Assembly (NCBI RefSeq): GCF_002027705.1
Contig: NZ_MBTG01000041.1
Coordinates: 1-48,401, forward strand
DNA: 48,401 bases
Reading direction: 5' to 3'
Source: Paenibacillus ferrarius
GTDB lineage: Bacteria > Bacillota > Bacilli > Paenibacillales > NBRC-103111
The position numbers and the translations under genes are program-made. The notes under the pieces were generated by a model. The model saw nothing but the letters and a program-made list of their open reading frames with translations, was not told the origin of the DNA and did no database searches. This document shows positions 7,871-16,699 of this stretch, in pieces. The first letter of the stretch is position 1. The number at the start of each line of letters is the position of its first letter.

Positions 7871-10480
7871 TCACTCCTTTCCCGAAATATTCGCCACCGC
7901 CTGCGCCCCCAGACGATCCTGCAGCTGCTGAAGGTATAAGCTTCGGGGATTTACATGCGTTCCAAAGCTGTCCCAAAAAGCTTCTTTACGCACACGCCTG
8001 TCGTAAGCGTTAGGCAGCATGGCGTTGCCTTTCGTTCCTACATGCCCGATGGCATAATTCTGCGCGGTTGGCGGACATTGACATACGAGTTCATTTTTCG
8101 TATTCCAAGCGACATAGTTAGCTCCTGACCATCCATGCCCGCTCCCGAGCCAGCCACGGTCTTGAATATGGATACGTCCATTCACATTGTCGTACAAACA
8201 GCCCACAGACCAACGATGATGCGGCTCGCTCGTGTTATAGTCCTTGCGGGATTCACAGTCCAGGAACACATTCGGTCCCGCAACCCTGGCATCCACGGCA
8301 AAAGCATGTCTCGCTGTTTCCGTATACGTGCGTTGAACCAGCGTTAATTCACCCATCAGATGAACCGAGTAACGTCGGCCTCCGGTAATAACGCTAATGA
8401 AATCATAGGCAGCGCAATCCTGAATGGTAATCCATTTGGTATTTGTCCCTACTTGCACGAGCGCATGCTGGAGATGATAGCTGGTGATATTTCGTATCCA
8501 GGCATTTTGGACATGATCCATGTAAATACCGTTAATGGCATGCTGCTCATCAGCCAAATAAGAGGCAGTCCCCTCATTGCCGTCGATTCTCGTATCCGTG
8601 ATGCTCGGATCATACTCAACATCTATTCGCAAATTTTCTACACCCACTTGTTCAATCCGCTGGGAATCCTCATATTTCATGATCGCCCCGCCGCCCCATC
8701 GTGTCTCGATGGCATTCGCCAGGGGAGCATCCACCGTGAGGCAATTTCCAGCAATTTGCGTAATCACTCGATCAAATTCAAGCTGAAAAGGCGGCCATTG
8801 GATGGTTCCCCCAGCCACGGGACGCAGGCGAATAGCATCCATGCCAATGGCATGAATCCAGCGGGCATTCCCATAACGAAACACCTTCACAGTATCGCCC
8901 ACGGCAAATGCCGAAGCATCCTCGACATGGAACGAGCAAGCTCCCGAAGGGACATAAAGATCCGTCACAGCTGTTAAAGTGTGTGCCAGCAGTGTTGAAT
9001 CTGGAGCTCCTGAGATCTGAATCAGATCTCGCTGAAGCGTACCTGTGGCATAGAGCAGCGTGCCGTCTGTCCCCTCGCCCTCGCCTCGCAGAACAATACC
9101 GCTTGATCGCAGATGTAGCGCTCCGCTTATCGGATACGTCCCTTTTTTCAACACAATCGCTCCTCGGAACCCATCCTCGAGCTGCGGCAGCGCTGATAGC
9201 CGATCTATCGCTTGCTGAATATGCTGCGTGTTATCCCCGATCACAGGCTCCAGATAGATCTTTGGCTTTGCCTCCGGCAGTTTGACGCCCCCTCCGGCAT
9301 AACCGCTGCTCGAGAAATCCAGGATGCGATTCCCTTTGTAGTCAGGGACGTACGTCAACTTGCCATCTTTCGCCAAATAGACAATCTGGCTTGCCTGTTC
9401 CCTAGAGACCTGCGGGTCGTAAACGGTAAAGCAAAACATGTCATAATAGATTTTGGCCCCCGCTGCTTCTCCCTTTATGCAGCATTCAACATGAATTTCA
9501 TAGCTTCCCGCCTGTGCGTTTCCGGGCAGAACAAAGCCCCGTTCTTGATTGGCTTCCAGCTCCTGATCCGGAAGGCTGAAGACAATTGAACCTCCCGAAG
9601 CGGTGACCAAAGAAACCCTCGCCGTCGCAGCGAATGCAGGGTTTATGAATAACTGAGGATAGCTGCTGCCCTCTTCGAGCATAGCCGGTTGACCAATTTC
9701 CATCTGCATGGCCGGATGCTCCAGCCGAATGTCTGCTATGCATTCGGCTGGATCGTAGCTATCAATAAAGAGGCTGGTCTCTTGGGTGACCCCACATAAA
9801 GTGACGCTGCCATGGATTTGCGCAATTCCTGATCTATGAACGGTCAGCTCTCCACTCGGATCAATGGAAGCTACTTCTGAGCTGCTGCTTGTGAGCAAGA
9901 TTTGTGCCGTCGTTAGATCCGCCGGCCGGCCATCTGTCAGCACCCCTTGCAAAGCAAAGCTCGCCTTGCTCGATACTTGCAAAGAGAGCGTATCCTCTCG
10001 GGCGAAAGAACCCCGAGCTGTTTCCGTGAACATGACTTGCTTCAACAAAGCTCCGGAAGGAATGGAAGGCTGGTCATAGACACCTATTTCGATCAATTGA
10101 AAATCACGATCTGGATCAAACAATTCCACCTCAAGGGTGACATATCTCCCCGTCACGCGGGGAAACACAAGCCTCTCCGTGGTGCTGATTCCGCCTTCTG
10201 ACACATCCCGCTGAGCAGCATCAAGCCACGAGCTTCGATCATCGGAATATTGAATACGGTACATGCTGATAAAGCCCGATTTTAATTGCAATATGATCTG
10301 ATTAAAAGAAACGCTTTCGCCCAAATCGACCGTCAGCCACACACGTTTATCTTCTTGTCGATCCTTGCCTGTCGGCTGCCAGTACGTATGTTTCTCTCCA
10401 TCGACAGCATAACTGCTAACTGCTTCCCTTGTTTCAGAGCTTCCTATGACCGATTTATGTAAAGCTAAATTCATTGCCAT
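7871..10480 (-). CDS. F5/8C-domain plus pectate-lyase-like beta-helix protein without signal peptide
   Basis: An 869-residue multidomain protein. Residues 1 to about 135 form an F5/8-type C (discoidin) domain (NLALHKSVIGSS, SYAVDGEKHTYWQP, ITGRYVTLEVEL-like strands). About 160-245 resembles a bacterial Ig-like repeat. From about 385 an LDFSSSGYAGGGV and GDNTQHIQQAID start marks a right-handed parallel beta-helix of the pectate-lyase superfamily (IVLKKGTYPISG, GIVLRGEGEG). Such helices act as lyases, hydrolases or epimerases on polyuronides and related glycans. No signal peptide is present: the protein begins directly with the discoidin fold. It starts 4 bases after the GH43-like stop, with AGGAGGG 13 bases before the ATG, so coupling with that gene is likely. 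The exact reaction cannot be assigned. Confidence 0.8.
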   Translation of the reverse strand: MAMNLALHKSVIGSSETREAVSSYAVDGEKHTYWQPTGKDRQEDKRVWLTVDLGESVSFNQIILQLKSGFISMYRIQYSDDRSSWLDAAQRDVSEGGISTTERLVFPRVTGRYVTLEVELFDPDRDFQLIEIGVYDQPSIPSGALLKQVMFTETARGSFAREDTLSLQVSSKASFALQGVLTDGRPADLTTAQILLTSSSSEVASIDPSGELTVHRSGIAQIHGSVTLCGVTQETSLFIDSYDPAECIADIRLEHPAMQMEIGQPAMLEEGSSYPQLFINPAFAATARVSLVTASGGSIVFSLPDQELEANQERGFVLPGNAQAGSYEIHVECCIKGEAAGAKIYYDMFCFTVYDPQVSREQASQIVYLAKDGKLTYVPDYKGNRILDFSSSGYAGGGVKLPEAKPKIYLEPVIGDNTQHIQQAIDRLSALPQLEDGFRGAIVLKKGTYPISGALHLRSSGIVLRGEGEGTDGTLLYATGTLQRDLIQISGAPDSTLLAHTLTAVTDLYVPSGACSFHVEDASAFAVGDTVKVFRYGNARWIHAIGMDAIRLRPVAGGTIQWPPFQLEFDRVITQIAGNCLTVDAPLANAIETRWGGGAIMKYEDSQRIEQVGVENLRIDVEYDPSITDTRIDGNEGTASYLADEQHAINGIYMDHVQNAWIRNITSYHLQHALVQVGTNTKWITIQDCAAYDFISVITGGRRYSVHLMGELTLVQRTYTETARHAFAVDARVAGPNVFLDCESRKDYNTSEPHHRWSVGCLYDNVNGRIHIQDRGWLGSGHGWSGANYVAWNTKNELVCQCPPTAQNYAIGHVGTKGNAMLPNAYDRRVRKEAFWDSFGTHVNPRSLYLQQLQDRLGAQAVANISGKE

Positions 10481-10484
10481 TGTG

Positions 10485-11525
10485 TTAAGTCAACCCTCCT
10501 AGCTTGCTGCTAGTACCTTGGGCGATCGGTATGACCATGTTCCAGGTTTCGGTGGCATCATGAAAGCCATTCGTGCCATCCGATGTAGCCGCAAATAAAT
10601 GCGTGGGCTTCCCGTCCTGAAACAGGAGAAACGGCCTTTCCAAATTGCCCATTTGACGAACAATACCGTCGTCCCATAGAACACTCCTAGAATAAGCGAG
10701 CTGCTCCTTGCCAATTTCCCAGTTCAAGCCGTCTGCCGAATACGCGTGTATGCCGCCATATTTTTCTCCGCATAAATTTCCTTCCATGTCCTTGGCAAGC
10801 AGTTCGTAGCCTTCGGCTGTTTGCCAAATAAACGGGTCTTCCAAATGTACGTCCGGAGGAAAAAGCGGATTTTCACTGAGCACCCGATACGGTCCCTCGT
10901 AATGGTCAGCATGGGCCGCACCAAACGTCATTTTGCCATGAACATGGCCTTCATATTTTCTGGCTTTATAAATTAACAGCACAGACCCATCTTCCCGGAT
11001 GCAGGGTGCTGGATTGGAAGTCAGGAAACTATCAAATTTACCGGGTCTTGTTGCTAAAATAGGCGCATCCCGTCGTTCCCATGGACCTGTGACGCTATCG
11101 GAAACAGCAAGCCCAATCCGCTTGTTTGCACGGGCAACGATACAACGCGGGTCGTCGAGACCATAACCGTCTCCTGCGACAGGCTCTTTCAGCGGATGCG
11201 TTGATCCCATATAAAACAGCAAGTATTTCCCTCCATGCTTAACGATTTGAGGGTTATGCGTGCTTCGGCCATCCCAATATTCAGCGCCTCGCGCGGGCAG
11301 CACAACTTCCTGAAACGTGTAGGGGCCCTCCGGATGATCTGAAACGGCACGAACGATTTCAGACTGAACCAGCCAGCCCGGGTGCATAGGAAGAGCTTTC
11401 GGCCAACGGGAGGCGAATAGATGGAACCGTCCATCCTCACCTTTAACACACGATCCACACCATACCCAATAACCTTCCATTCGGAAACCACCCTCAAGAG
11501 GTGCAGGCAATAACGTTTGAAACAT
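10485..11525 (-). CDS. GH43-like (five-bladed beta-propeller) glycosidase
   Basis: A 346-residue protein with repeated blade motifs typical of clan GH-F and related furanosidase folds: MEGYWVWCGSCVKGEDGRFHLFASRWP near the start, DGRSTHNPQIVKHGGKYLLFYMGSTHP near residue 100, SNPAPCIREDGSVLLIYKARKYEGHVHG in the middle, and LEDPFIWQTAEGYELLAKDMEGN followed by GGIHAYSADGLNWE. These fit GH43-type enzymes that remove arabinose, xylose or galactose units, but the family number is uncertain and GH117- or GH130-like proteins cannot be excluded. The start at 11525 is decided by AAAGGAG 9 bases upstream; the upstream in-frame ATG at 11567 has no such site. No signal peptide. It is third in the enzyme operon, 42 bases after the GH29 gene. 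Confidence 0.75.
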   Translation of the reverse strand: MFQTLLPAPLEGGFRMEGYWVWCGSCVKGEDGRFHLFASRWPKALPMHPGWLVQSEIVRAVSDHPEGPYTFQEVVLPARGAEYWDGRSTHNPQIVKHGGKYLLFYMGSTHPLKEPVAGDGYGLDDPRCIVARANKRIGLAVSDSVTGPWERRDAPILATRPGKFDSFLTSNPAPCIREDGSVLLIYKARKYEGHVHGKMTFGAAHADHYEGPYRVLSENPLFPPDVHLEDPFIWQTAEGYELLAKDMEGNLCGEKYGGIHAYSADGLNWEIGKEQLAYSRSVLWDDGIVRQMGNLERPFLLFQDGKPTHLFAATSDGTNGFHDATETWNMVIPIAQGTSSKLGGLT

Positions 11526-11567
11526 AGCTCTCAGCTCCTTTATGTAATGGCCACGTGAGCCATCCAA

Positions 11568-13355
11568 TTATAGACTTATCAAAATGATTTCCTTGAGATT
11601 CATTAACACGTCTCCGTTAATCTTCTCCGGTCTGATCGTTAAGACCAGCTCGGCTTCATCAGCGAACAGCAGCTGTCCGGCGGCATGCTCTTTAAACTCA
11701 TATTCCCCGCCCGTTAACTCGACCGCTGCGGTTATCCGTTCCTGTCCGGCAGAAATAACAAATGAACCTCCTGCGGATATCTCGTTTGCGCCATAAACAA
11801 CCAGCACCTTATAGGTTCCGCGGCTTGCCACTCTGAAAGTCCACTGCACATAATCCTCGATCTTATGCCAATCTCGCACATTGTCTCTGCCTTTTTTCCC
11901 CGTATCGAATCGCAGTGTTGTCCCCTGAAGCTCCCCATCAAAAACACTTAATCGATTAGAAACTCCGCCAAACACCACTTGGCATGTTTTGACATCGAGC
12001 TTGCCCTTGAACTCCAAAGCAATTACCGAACAATAGGGATCTATCGGATTTTGCGGCAATTGAATGGCCATATCCCCGAATGCATTGATTTGCCTCAGCG
12101 GAAGGGGATCTTTGTGCTCATCTGCCAATAAATAAGCATGTTGAATAGGATTCCGAATCCCCGGCACTAGCAATTCCCCTTGGGCAGGCCACTCCCAAAC
12201 ATGCAAAAATAACGTGTTTCCTTTGCGTGTGCACCGCCCCCAGGGCATTTTGCCAATCGGACTCTTTACAGTACCATAGATGCTTTCACCGTTCTGCTTC
12301 AGCCAACTGCCGATTTCTGCAAGCAATTCAAGTGATTTCGGATCGAATGCCCCTTCGCCTGTTGGGCCAATATTAATGACATAATTCCCACCCATACTAA
12401 CAACGTTAGTCATGTCGCGCAGAATGTCTTGGGGACTTCTCCATTGATGATCTGTTTGGTTGTAGCCCCATGAGTGATTCAAAGTCGCTATCGACTCCCA
12501 GTCTCTTCGTGGAGCCCGGATATGCAGCTGATTGTCCCCAGTGTTCTCATAGTCCCCGAACCCTTCCCTGCGGACTCGGCGATTGACGAGGCATCCCGCT
12601 TGCAGCCCATGCACCAAATCGACGAAATGCGTCCCTTGCTCATCTGTGACCTTATGCCCGCAATCGAACCAGATGGTTCCGACCGGGCCATATTGCGTGA
12701 GCAGCTCAGTAACTTGAGGGTAAGCCTTCTCCTCCAAATACCGCTCATACCGGGCACTTTTATCCGAATCCTTCACCCATGATTCTAGAGGATCATAAGC
12801 GCCTATGTTATCAGGGAAATCCAAAGTATTTCCTTGTGAATCCGGATGATGCCAATCCATCGCATGTGAATAGTAGAGGCAGAGCGCCAACTCTTCCTTG
12901 CGGCACGCGTCTGCCAGCTCAGCAACCGGATCCCGGCCAAATGGTGTTGCTTTCACAATGTTATAATCGCTTACTGCCGAATCGTACATGGCAAAACCGT
13001 CATGGTGCTTCGCTGTGAAGATCATGTAATGGAAACCCGCTGCTTTCACCGTATGAACCCACTGCTGCGCATCGAATTGGACCGCATGAAACTGCCCGGC
13101 AATTTGTTCATATTCTTGAATTGGAATTTGCGCGCGCAATTGCAGATGCTCGGCATAAGCGGCATTCACCGTCTCGCCCTTCCAAATACCTCCAGGGAGT
13201 GAATACAGTCCCCAGTGAATGAATACGCCGACTTTCGCCTCGCGCCACCACGCAATCCGCTGTTCATGCTCGGTATCCAGATGTTCATCTTGCACATGAA
13301 TGAATTTCCGGCTATCCGCTTCCGCATTGTCCATCAAATCATCTTTTGTCGACAT
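11568..13355 (-). CDS. GH29 alpha-L-fucosidase
   Basis: A 595-residue retaining alpha-L-fucosidase. Visible family motifs are FIHWGLYSLPGGIW near the start, FTAKHHDGFAMYDS, LYYSHAMDWHHPD, and GTIWFDCG with Asp231 as the expected nucleophile, then SMGGNYVINIGPTGEG. A beta-sandwich domain follows from about residue 360 to the end. The catalytic barrel is complete and the length is normal for bacterial GH29. The start at 13355 is preferred over 13364 because GGGAG is then 9 bases away. There is no signal peptide, so it should cleave fucose (or a related 6-deoxy sugar) from imported oligosaccharides. It lies 20 bases after the aldo/keto reductase gene in the same operon. A second fucosidase-type enzyme (GH95) sits in transporter module 2. 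Confidence 0.93.
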   Translation of the reverse strand: MSTKDDLMDNAEADSRKFIHVQDEHLDTEHEQRIAWWREAKVGVFIHWGLYSLPGGIWKGETVNAAYAEHLQLRAQIPIQEYEQIAGQFHAVQFDAQQWVHTVKAAGFHYMIFTAKHHDGFAMYDSAVSDYNIVKATPFGRDPVAELADACRKEELALCLYYSHAMDWHHPDSQGNTLDFPDNIGAYDPLESWVKDSDKSARYERYLEEKAYPQVTELLTQYGPVGTIWFDCGHKVTDEQGTHFVDLVHGLQAGCLVNRRVRREGFGDYENTGDNQLHIRAPRRDWESIATLNHSWGYNQTDHQWRSPQDILRDMTNVVSMGGNYVINIGPTGEGAFDPKSLELLAEIGSWLKQNGESIYGTVKSPIGKMPWGRCTRKGNTLFLHVWEWPAQGELLVPGIRNPIQHAYLLADEHKDPLPLRQINAFGDMAIQLPQNPIDPYCSVIALEFKGKLDVKTCQVVFGGVSNRLSVFDGELQGTTLRFDTGKKGRDNVRDWHKIEDYVQWTFRVASRGTYKVLVVYGANEISAGGSFVISAGQERITAAVELTGGEYEFKEHAAGQLLFADEAELVLTIRPEKINGDVLMNLKEIILISL

Positions 13356-13375
13356 GCTGCCCATCTCCCTTGTTG

Positions 13376-14332
13376 TTAGACCTCTTCATTTAAAATATCT
13401 TCAATCTCCCGCAAATCCCAGTCCGATAGCTTCACACCTGAAGCTTTGACATTTTCTTCGATCTGCTCAGGCCGAGAAGCTCCAATAATACAGCTCGACA
13501 CATTGTCCAGACGCAGAATCCATGCCAAAGCCAACTGGGCCATGCTTAGATCGTTGCGCTCGGCAATTGCGCTCAGCTTCTCCACCTTCGCCAGCTGCTC
13601 TTCCTTCATCATGTGCACTATAGCCCCATTCTGCTGAGGATCTGCCGCTCTTGACTGATCTGGGAAAGGAGCTCCAGACTTATATTTTCCGGTTAAAATG
13701 CCTTGTGCCAATGGGGAATACACCACTTGCCCGATGCCTTCCTTTTGACAAAGAGGGACAATATCTTTCTCAATGCCCCTTCTGAACATATGATATTGAG
13801 GCTGGTTGGCAATGATCCGATTCAGGTTCATTGCTTTAGCCAAATGCACGCTGTCGAGCAGCTGCTCGCTTTTCCACATACTAACGCCTGTATACAGTAC
13901 CTTGCCCTGCGTGATCAGATCGTTCAACGCCCGAAGCGTCTCCTCAAGCGGGGTCTCCGGGTCGTAACGATGGCATTGATACAAATCTATGTAATCTACA
14001 CCCAGCCTTTTGAGGCTTGCGTCACACTGCTCCTTGATGTGCTTTCGAGAAAGACCACGGTCGTTAGGTCCCTCCCCCATAGGCACACATACTTTCGTTG
14101 CCAGAACGTAAGATTCCCTCGGATATTTGGCAAGCGCGCGACCGACAACCTGCTCCGCTTCTCCCTTGTGGTAGACATTGGCCGTATCGAACAGATTGAT
14201 GCCTAACGCATAGGCTTTATCAATAATGGTTTCCGAGTGCTTGGCATCGATAGCCCCGCCATAGGTCAGCCAACTCCCCAAGCTTAGCTCGCTTACTTTT
14301 AAACCGCTGCTGCCTAACCGTCTATAAAACAT
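13376..14332 (-). CDS. Aldo/keto reductase
   Basis: A 318-residue NAD(P)H-dependent oxidoreductase with the (beta/alpha)8 AKR fold. The full catalytic tetrad can be counted: Asp49 and Tyr54 in NLFDTANVYHKGEAE, Lys80 in LATK and His121 in LYQCHRYD. The C-terminal IIGASRPEQIEENVKAS loop binds the cofactor. It belongs to the Kv-beta/YhdN-like group rather than the short aldose reductases. As the first gene of the operon it may reduce or oxidise the sugar released by the enzymes, for instance L-fucose, L-galactose or a uronate product, but this is an inference from position only. GGAGG lies 7 bases before the ATG. The long leader (14333-14514) carries a promoter and an AGTGTAAGAA motif. Confidence 0.92.
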   Translation of the reverse strand: MFYRRLGSSGLKVSELSLGSWLTYGGAIDAKHSETIIDKAYALGINLFDTANVYHKGEAEQVVGRALAKYPRESYVLATKVCVPMGEGPNDRGLSRKHIKEQCDASLKRLGVDYIDLYQCHRYDPETPLEETLRALNDLITQGKVLYTGVSMWKSEQLLDSVHLAKAMNLNRIIANQPQYHMFRRGIEKDIVPLCQKEGIGQVVYSPLAQGILTGKYKSGAPFPDQSRAADPQQNGAIVHMMKEEQLAKVEKLSAIAERNDLSMAQLALAWILRLDNVSSCIIGASRPEQIEENVKASGVKLSDWDLREIEDILNEEV

Positions 14333-14373
14333 GACTTAACCTCCATGCCTCCAAGATTTAAAAGATTTGAAGA

Positions 14374-14394
14374 GGCGGAAAAATATTCTCCGCC
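14374..14394 (-). other. Small hairpin in the leader of the enzyme operon
   Basis: GGCGGA (14374-14379) pairs with TCCGCC (14389-14394) around a 9-base loop. It is followed on the - strand by TCTTC rather than a T-run, so it is a leader structure more than a terminator. It lies about 40 bases before the aldo/keto reductase start. Confidence 0.4.
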
Positions 14395-14411
14395 ATCTGG
14401 TTTATGCTTTG

Positions 14412-14456
14412 ATGTTACGCTCACCTCTATCATCCATCAATATCCGTTCTTACACT
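14412..14456 (-). promoter_or_regulatory. Likely activated promoter of the five-gene enzyme operon
   Basis: On the - strand TTGATG (14435-14440) and TAACAT (14412-14417) are 17 bases apart. The motif AGTGTAAGAA (14447-14456) ends 6 bases upstream of the -35, where an activator would bind. The same 10-mer sits at the same distance from a -10 before the binding-protein gene of module 2. An AraC or YesN-type regulator from this locus is the obvious candidate. Confidence 0.5.
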
Positions 14457-14521
14457 CGTATGTCTTTTTTTACGATTCTTGAGCACCTTTTCAGCCTTAA
14501 AGCTGCGTTTTGCCTCAGCTA

Positions 14522-14553
14522 AACAAACAACCGCACAGCATAAAGCAGTGCGG
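14522..14553 (-). terminator. Rho-independent terminator after the Fn3/F5-8C protein
   Basis: On the - strand CCGCAC and GTGCGG (14531-14536 with 14548-14553) enclose an 11-base loop and are followed by TTGTTTGTTT. The hairpin lies 15 bases beyond the stop codon. Confidence 0.8.
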
Positions 14554-14567
14554 CCATCTATTTGAAA

Positions 14568-16613
14568 CTATTGGTTATATACTTCAATCTCATTTATTGT
14601 CGGTACAGCACTTGCTGTACTTACATATAAACGTAAGAATCTTGTCGTCATTTCGGTAAAGTTAATCGTCTTGCTTGCACCTAGCGTTGTTCCGGCTGTA
14701 CCCGCAATATCCGAATACGTTATGCCGTCGGACGATGCTTGCAGCTTGTAGCCCGTCACCCTTTGATACGTGGTTTCCTTCACGATCACTTGATCCACAG
14801 CAGCAGCTGTTCCCAAATCAACACTGATCCACTGGTTGTTCAGGGAACCGTTTGCTGCAGACCAACGCGTCGTTGTACTTCCGTCAAATGCCTTATCCGC
14901 CGAATAGGACGTATTCCATGTTGTGGAGGCATTGTAGGTTTTGCCTAAAGCGAGATTCCCAGGCGATGTGGGGGATGTGGTTGTTGCAGTCGCCGTGCTG
15001 CTTGCTGCAGATTGATTCCCCGCTCCATCTTTTGCTTTTACCGTATAGCTGTATGTGGTCGAAGCTGTCAGTCCTGTGTCGCTGTAAGAGGTCGTCGTCG
15101 ATGATCCAACAAACACACCCCCGCGGTACACATTGTACCCAGTTACGCCAACATTGTCAGTCGACGCAGTCCAGCTCAAATTGATTTGATTGCCGGATAC
15201 AGCCGCAGCCGTTAAATTGGTTGGCGTGGTAGGTGCTTGTGTATCGCCGCCTGCCGTATTTAATTGATTTTTGGCCCACATGAATCGAGCGAACGTGGCA
15301 AGGCTTGTCGTTGTTTTGTTAGGCATATTCGCGTTAGCCAGATCGCCAAACATATCTGGACGAAGTGCCGCCAAGAAGATGTTGCCAGTCCGGGCATACG
15401 TGGTTGGCGCCCCGTGTCCGGTTCCGTCTGTACCATCCACACGGCCAGCAAAATCGTTAGGCCCTCTCATCATAACGTCGGCATACATGTTGGCAAAAGG
15501 CATCATCATAGATGAGGTAATCCCATATCGGCCGCTCAGGAAGGCACGGTAGAAGCCCGCTACATCCAGACTGGCATGATTGGAATCTTCTCCACCCAGC
15601 AGCGTTGGATTATAGCCCCAATTGTAGGCTGTGTTGCCTTTGCTGTCCGTATAGGTTTGTTTGGCTGTATTATTGCTGAAAAACCAATTGAGATTCGTTT
15701 GAACAATGCCGTCATATTGCGAAACGAGCGTTGGATTATCGCCAAGAACGGCATGTGCTGCGGCCAAATTTTGCAGACCATAGGAGATCATCATCTGTTG
15801 ATTCCAAGGAAAAACACCGCCGCTCATGTAAGGGGATTGCGTAGAAAAATAATATTTATTGCCATTCGACAGATCCAGCAAGGAAGGGAAGATGAATTGG
15901 TTGACCACATAGTCAGCCTCGTTCATGAAAGTCATAGCGCGCTGCTTATAAGTAGCCCCATGACTGTAATCGTCGCCAATGGCCACGGAGGTATTCCAAA
16001 TGGCCGGATGCTGCAGGATCAGATTGGCACAATAGGCAAGATGCCCAACCGGATCGCCGTTGGCAGAATCTGCCGAGGCTGTCCCCGTATTATTGCCGGG
16101 CCATACAGGAGCAATCGTATTCGTCCACACGGTTCGATGGCCATAAGGAGCTGGAAGAATATCGTTTCGCTGGGACAGCAGCACATCGCAGAAATAGATC
16201 ATTCGGTCAAGAATGGCGGTATCCCCCGTGATTTCATACATGAGACCCATGGCTTTAATATTTTCACCGCTTGTACCTTGCGCATATTCGCCCTGCATGG
16301 AGCCTGTATTCGGCCAAACGACTGGTTCTACGCCTTGAATGTAGGATTTAAAAGAATTGATTTCATTCTGGGTGACTGGACCCGTGAAGCTGTCAGCAAC
16401 CATGGGCCCAGCAGCGTGAGCCTTGAAGCCGGGAAGCAGGCCTGCACAGGTGAACACAAGCAAAAATACCATGAGATGCTTTTTGGGATAGGTAAATAAG
16501 CTCTTTGCAGTGGTGATCGGCATGATAAAACCCTCTTTCACATTCCTCATCGGCTGAGGTATTGGCTGCCATGCTGCGCTTATTGGGATCAAACTTCCTT
16601 GGTTTGGGAGCAT
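14568..16613 (-). CDS. Secreted (alpha/alpha)-type protein with Fn3 and F5/8C domains
   Basis: The only clearly secreted enzyme-like protein of the locus, 681 residues from this start. A signal peptide (KKHLMVFLLVFTCAGLLPGF, ending AHAAG) lies at about residues 46-69. A helical domain of about 390 residues follows (GSMQGEYAQGTSGENIKAMG, LLGGEDSNHASLDVAGFYRA), resembling alpha/alpha-toroid lyases or hydrolases. Then come one fibronectin III domain (about 15240-14985) and a C-terminal F5/8C domain (about 14960-14571) that should bind glycan. The start is uncertain: AAGGAGG stands 4 bases before the ATG at 16613, giving an unusually long leader, while the ATG at 16523 (AGAGGG upstream) gives a normal signal peptide. 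It could make oligosaccharides for the importers, which would fit the need of GH105 for a lyase product, but the activity is not proven by sequence. Confidence 0.75.
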   Translation of the reverse strand: MLPNQGSLIPISAAWQPIPQPMRNVKEGFIMPITTAKSLFTYPKKHLMVFLLVFTCAGLLPGFKAHAAGPMVADSFTGPVTQNEINSFKSYIQGVEPVVWPNTGSMQGEYAQGTSGENIKAMGLMYEITGDTAILDRMIYFCDVLLSQRNDILPAPYGHRTVWTNTIAPVWPGNNTGTASADSANGDPVGHLAYCANLILQHPAIWNTSVAIGDDYSHGATYKQRAMTFMNEADYVVNQFIFPSLLDLSNGNKYYFSTQSPYMSGGVFPWNQQMMISYGLQNLAAAHAVLGDNPTLVSQYDGIVQTNLNWFFSNNTAKQTYTDSKGNTAYNWGYNPTLLGGEDSNHASLDVAGFYRAFLSGRYGITSSMMMPFANMYADVMMRGPNDFAGRVDGTDGTGHGAPTTYARTGNIFLAALRPDMFGDLANANMPNKTTTSLATFARFMWAKNQLNTAGGDTQAPTTPTNLTAAAVSGNQINLSWTASTDNVGVTGYNVYRGGVFVGSSTTTSYSDTGLTASTTYSYTVKAKDGAGNQSAASSTATATTTSPTSPGNLALGKTYNASTTWNTSYSADKAFDGSTTTRWSAANGSLNNQWISVDLGTAAAVDQVIVKETTYQRVTGYKLQASSDGITYSDIAGTAGTTLGASKTINFTEMTTRFLRLYVSTASAVPTINEIEVYNQ

Positions 16614-16633
16614 AACACCTCCTTTCTTAAATC

Positions 16634-16647
16634 TTAAAGCGCTTTCA
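16634..16647 (-). promoter_or_regulatory. cre-like site (CcpA operator)
   Basis: Read on the - strand, TGAAAGCGCTTTAA matches the cre consensus at 13 of 14 positions. It lies just upstream of the AAGGAGG site of the secreted protein and about 10-20 bases downstream of its likely transcription start, so CcpA binding would block transcription. Confidence 0.6.
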
Positions 16648-16662
16648 ATTGAAAAGGAATGG

Positions 16663-16674
16663 CTCATACTAACC
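16663..16674 (-). promoter_or_regulatory. Possible -10 element of the secreted-protein gene
   Basis: The - strand reads GGTTAGTATGAG. TATGAG is a plausible -10 and shares AGTATG with the elements at 6716 and 21289. No matching -35 is seen. Confidence 0.3.
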
Positions 16675-16699
16675 ACTTCATTTATCAAACTAACTTTTG

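Noticed and set aside
15576..16499. 307-codon + strand frame opposite the secreted multidomain protein
   Set aside because: The - strand gene has a signal peptide, Fn3 and F5/8C domains; the antisense frame is composition-driven and shows no family motif.
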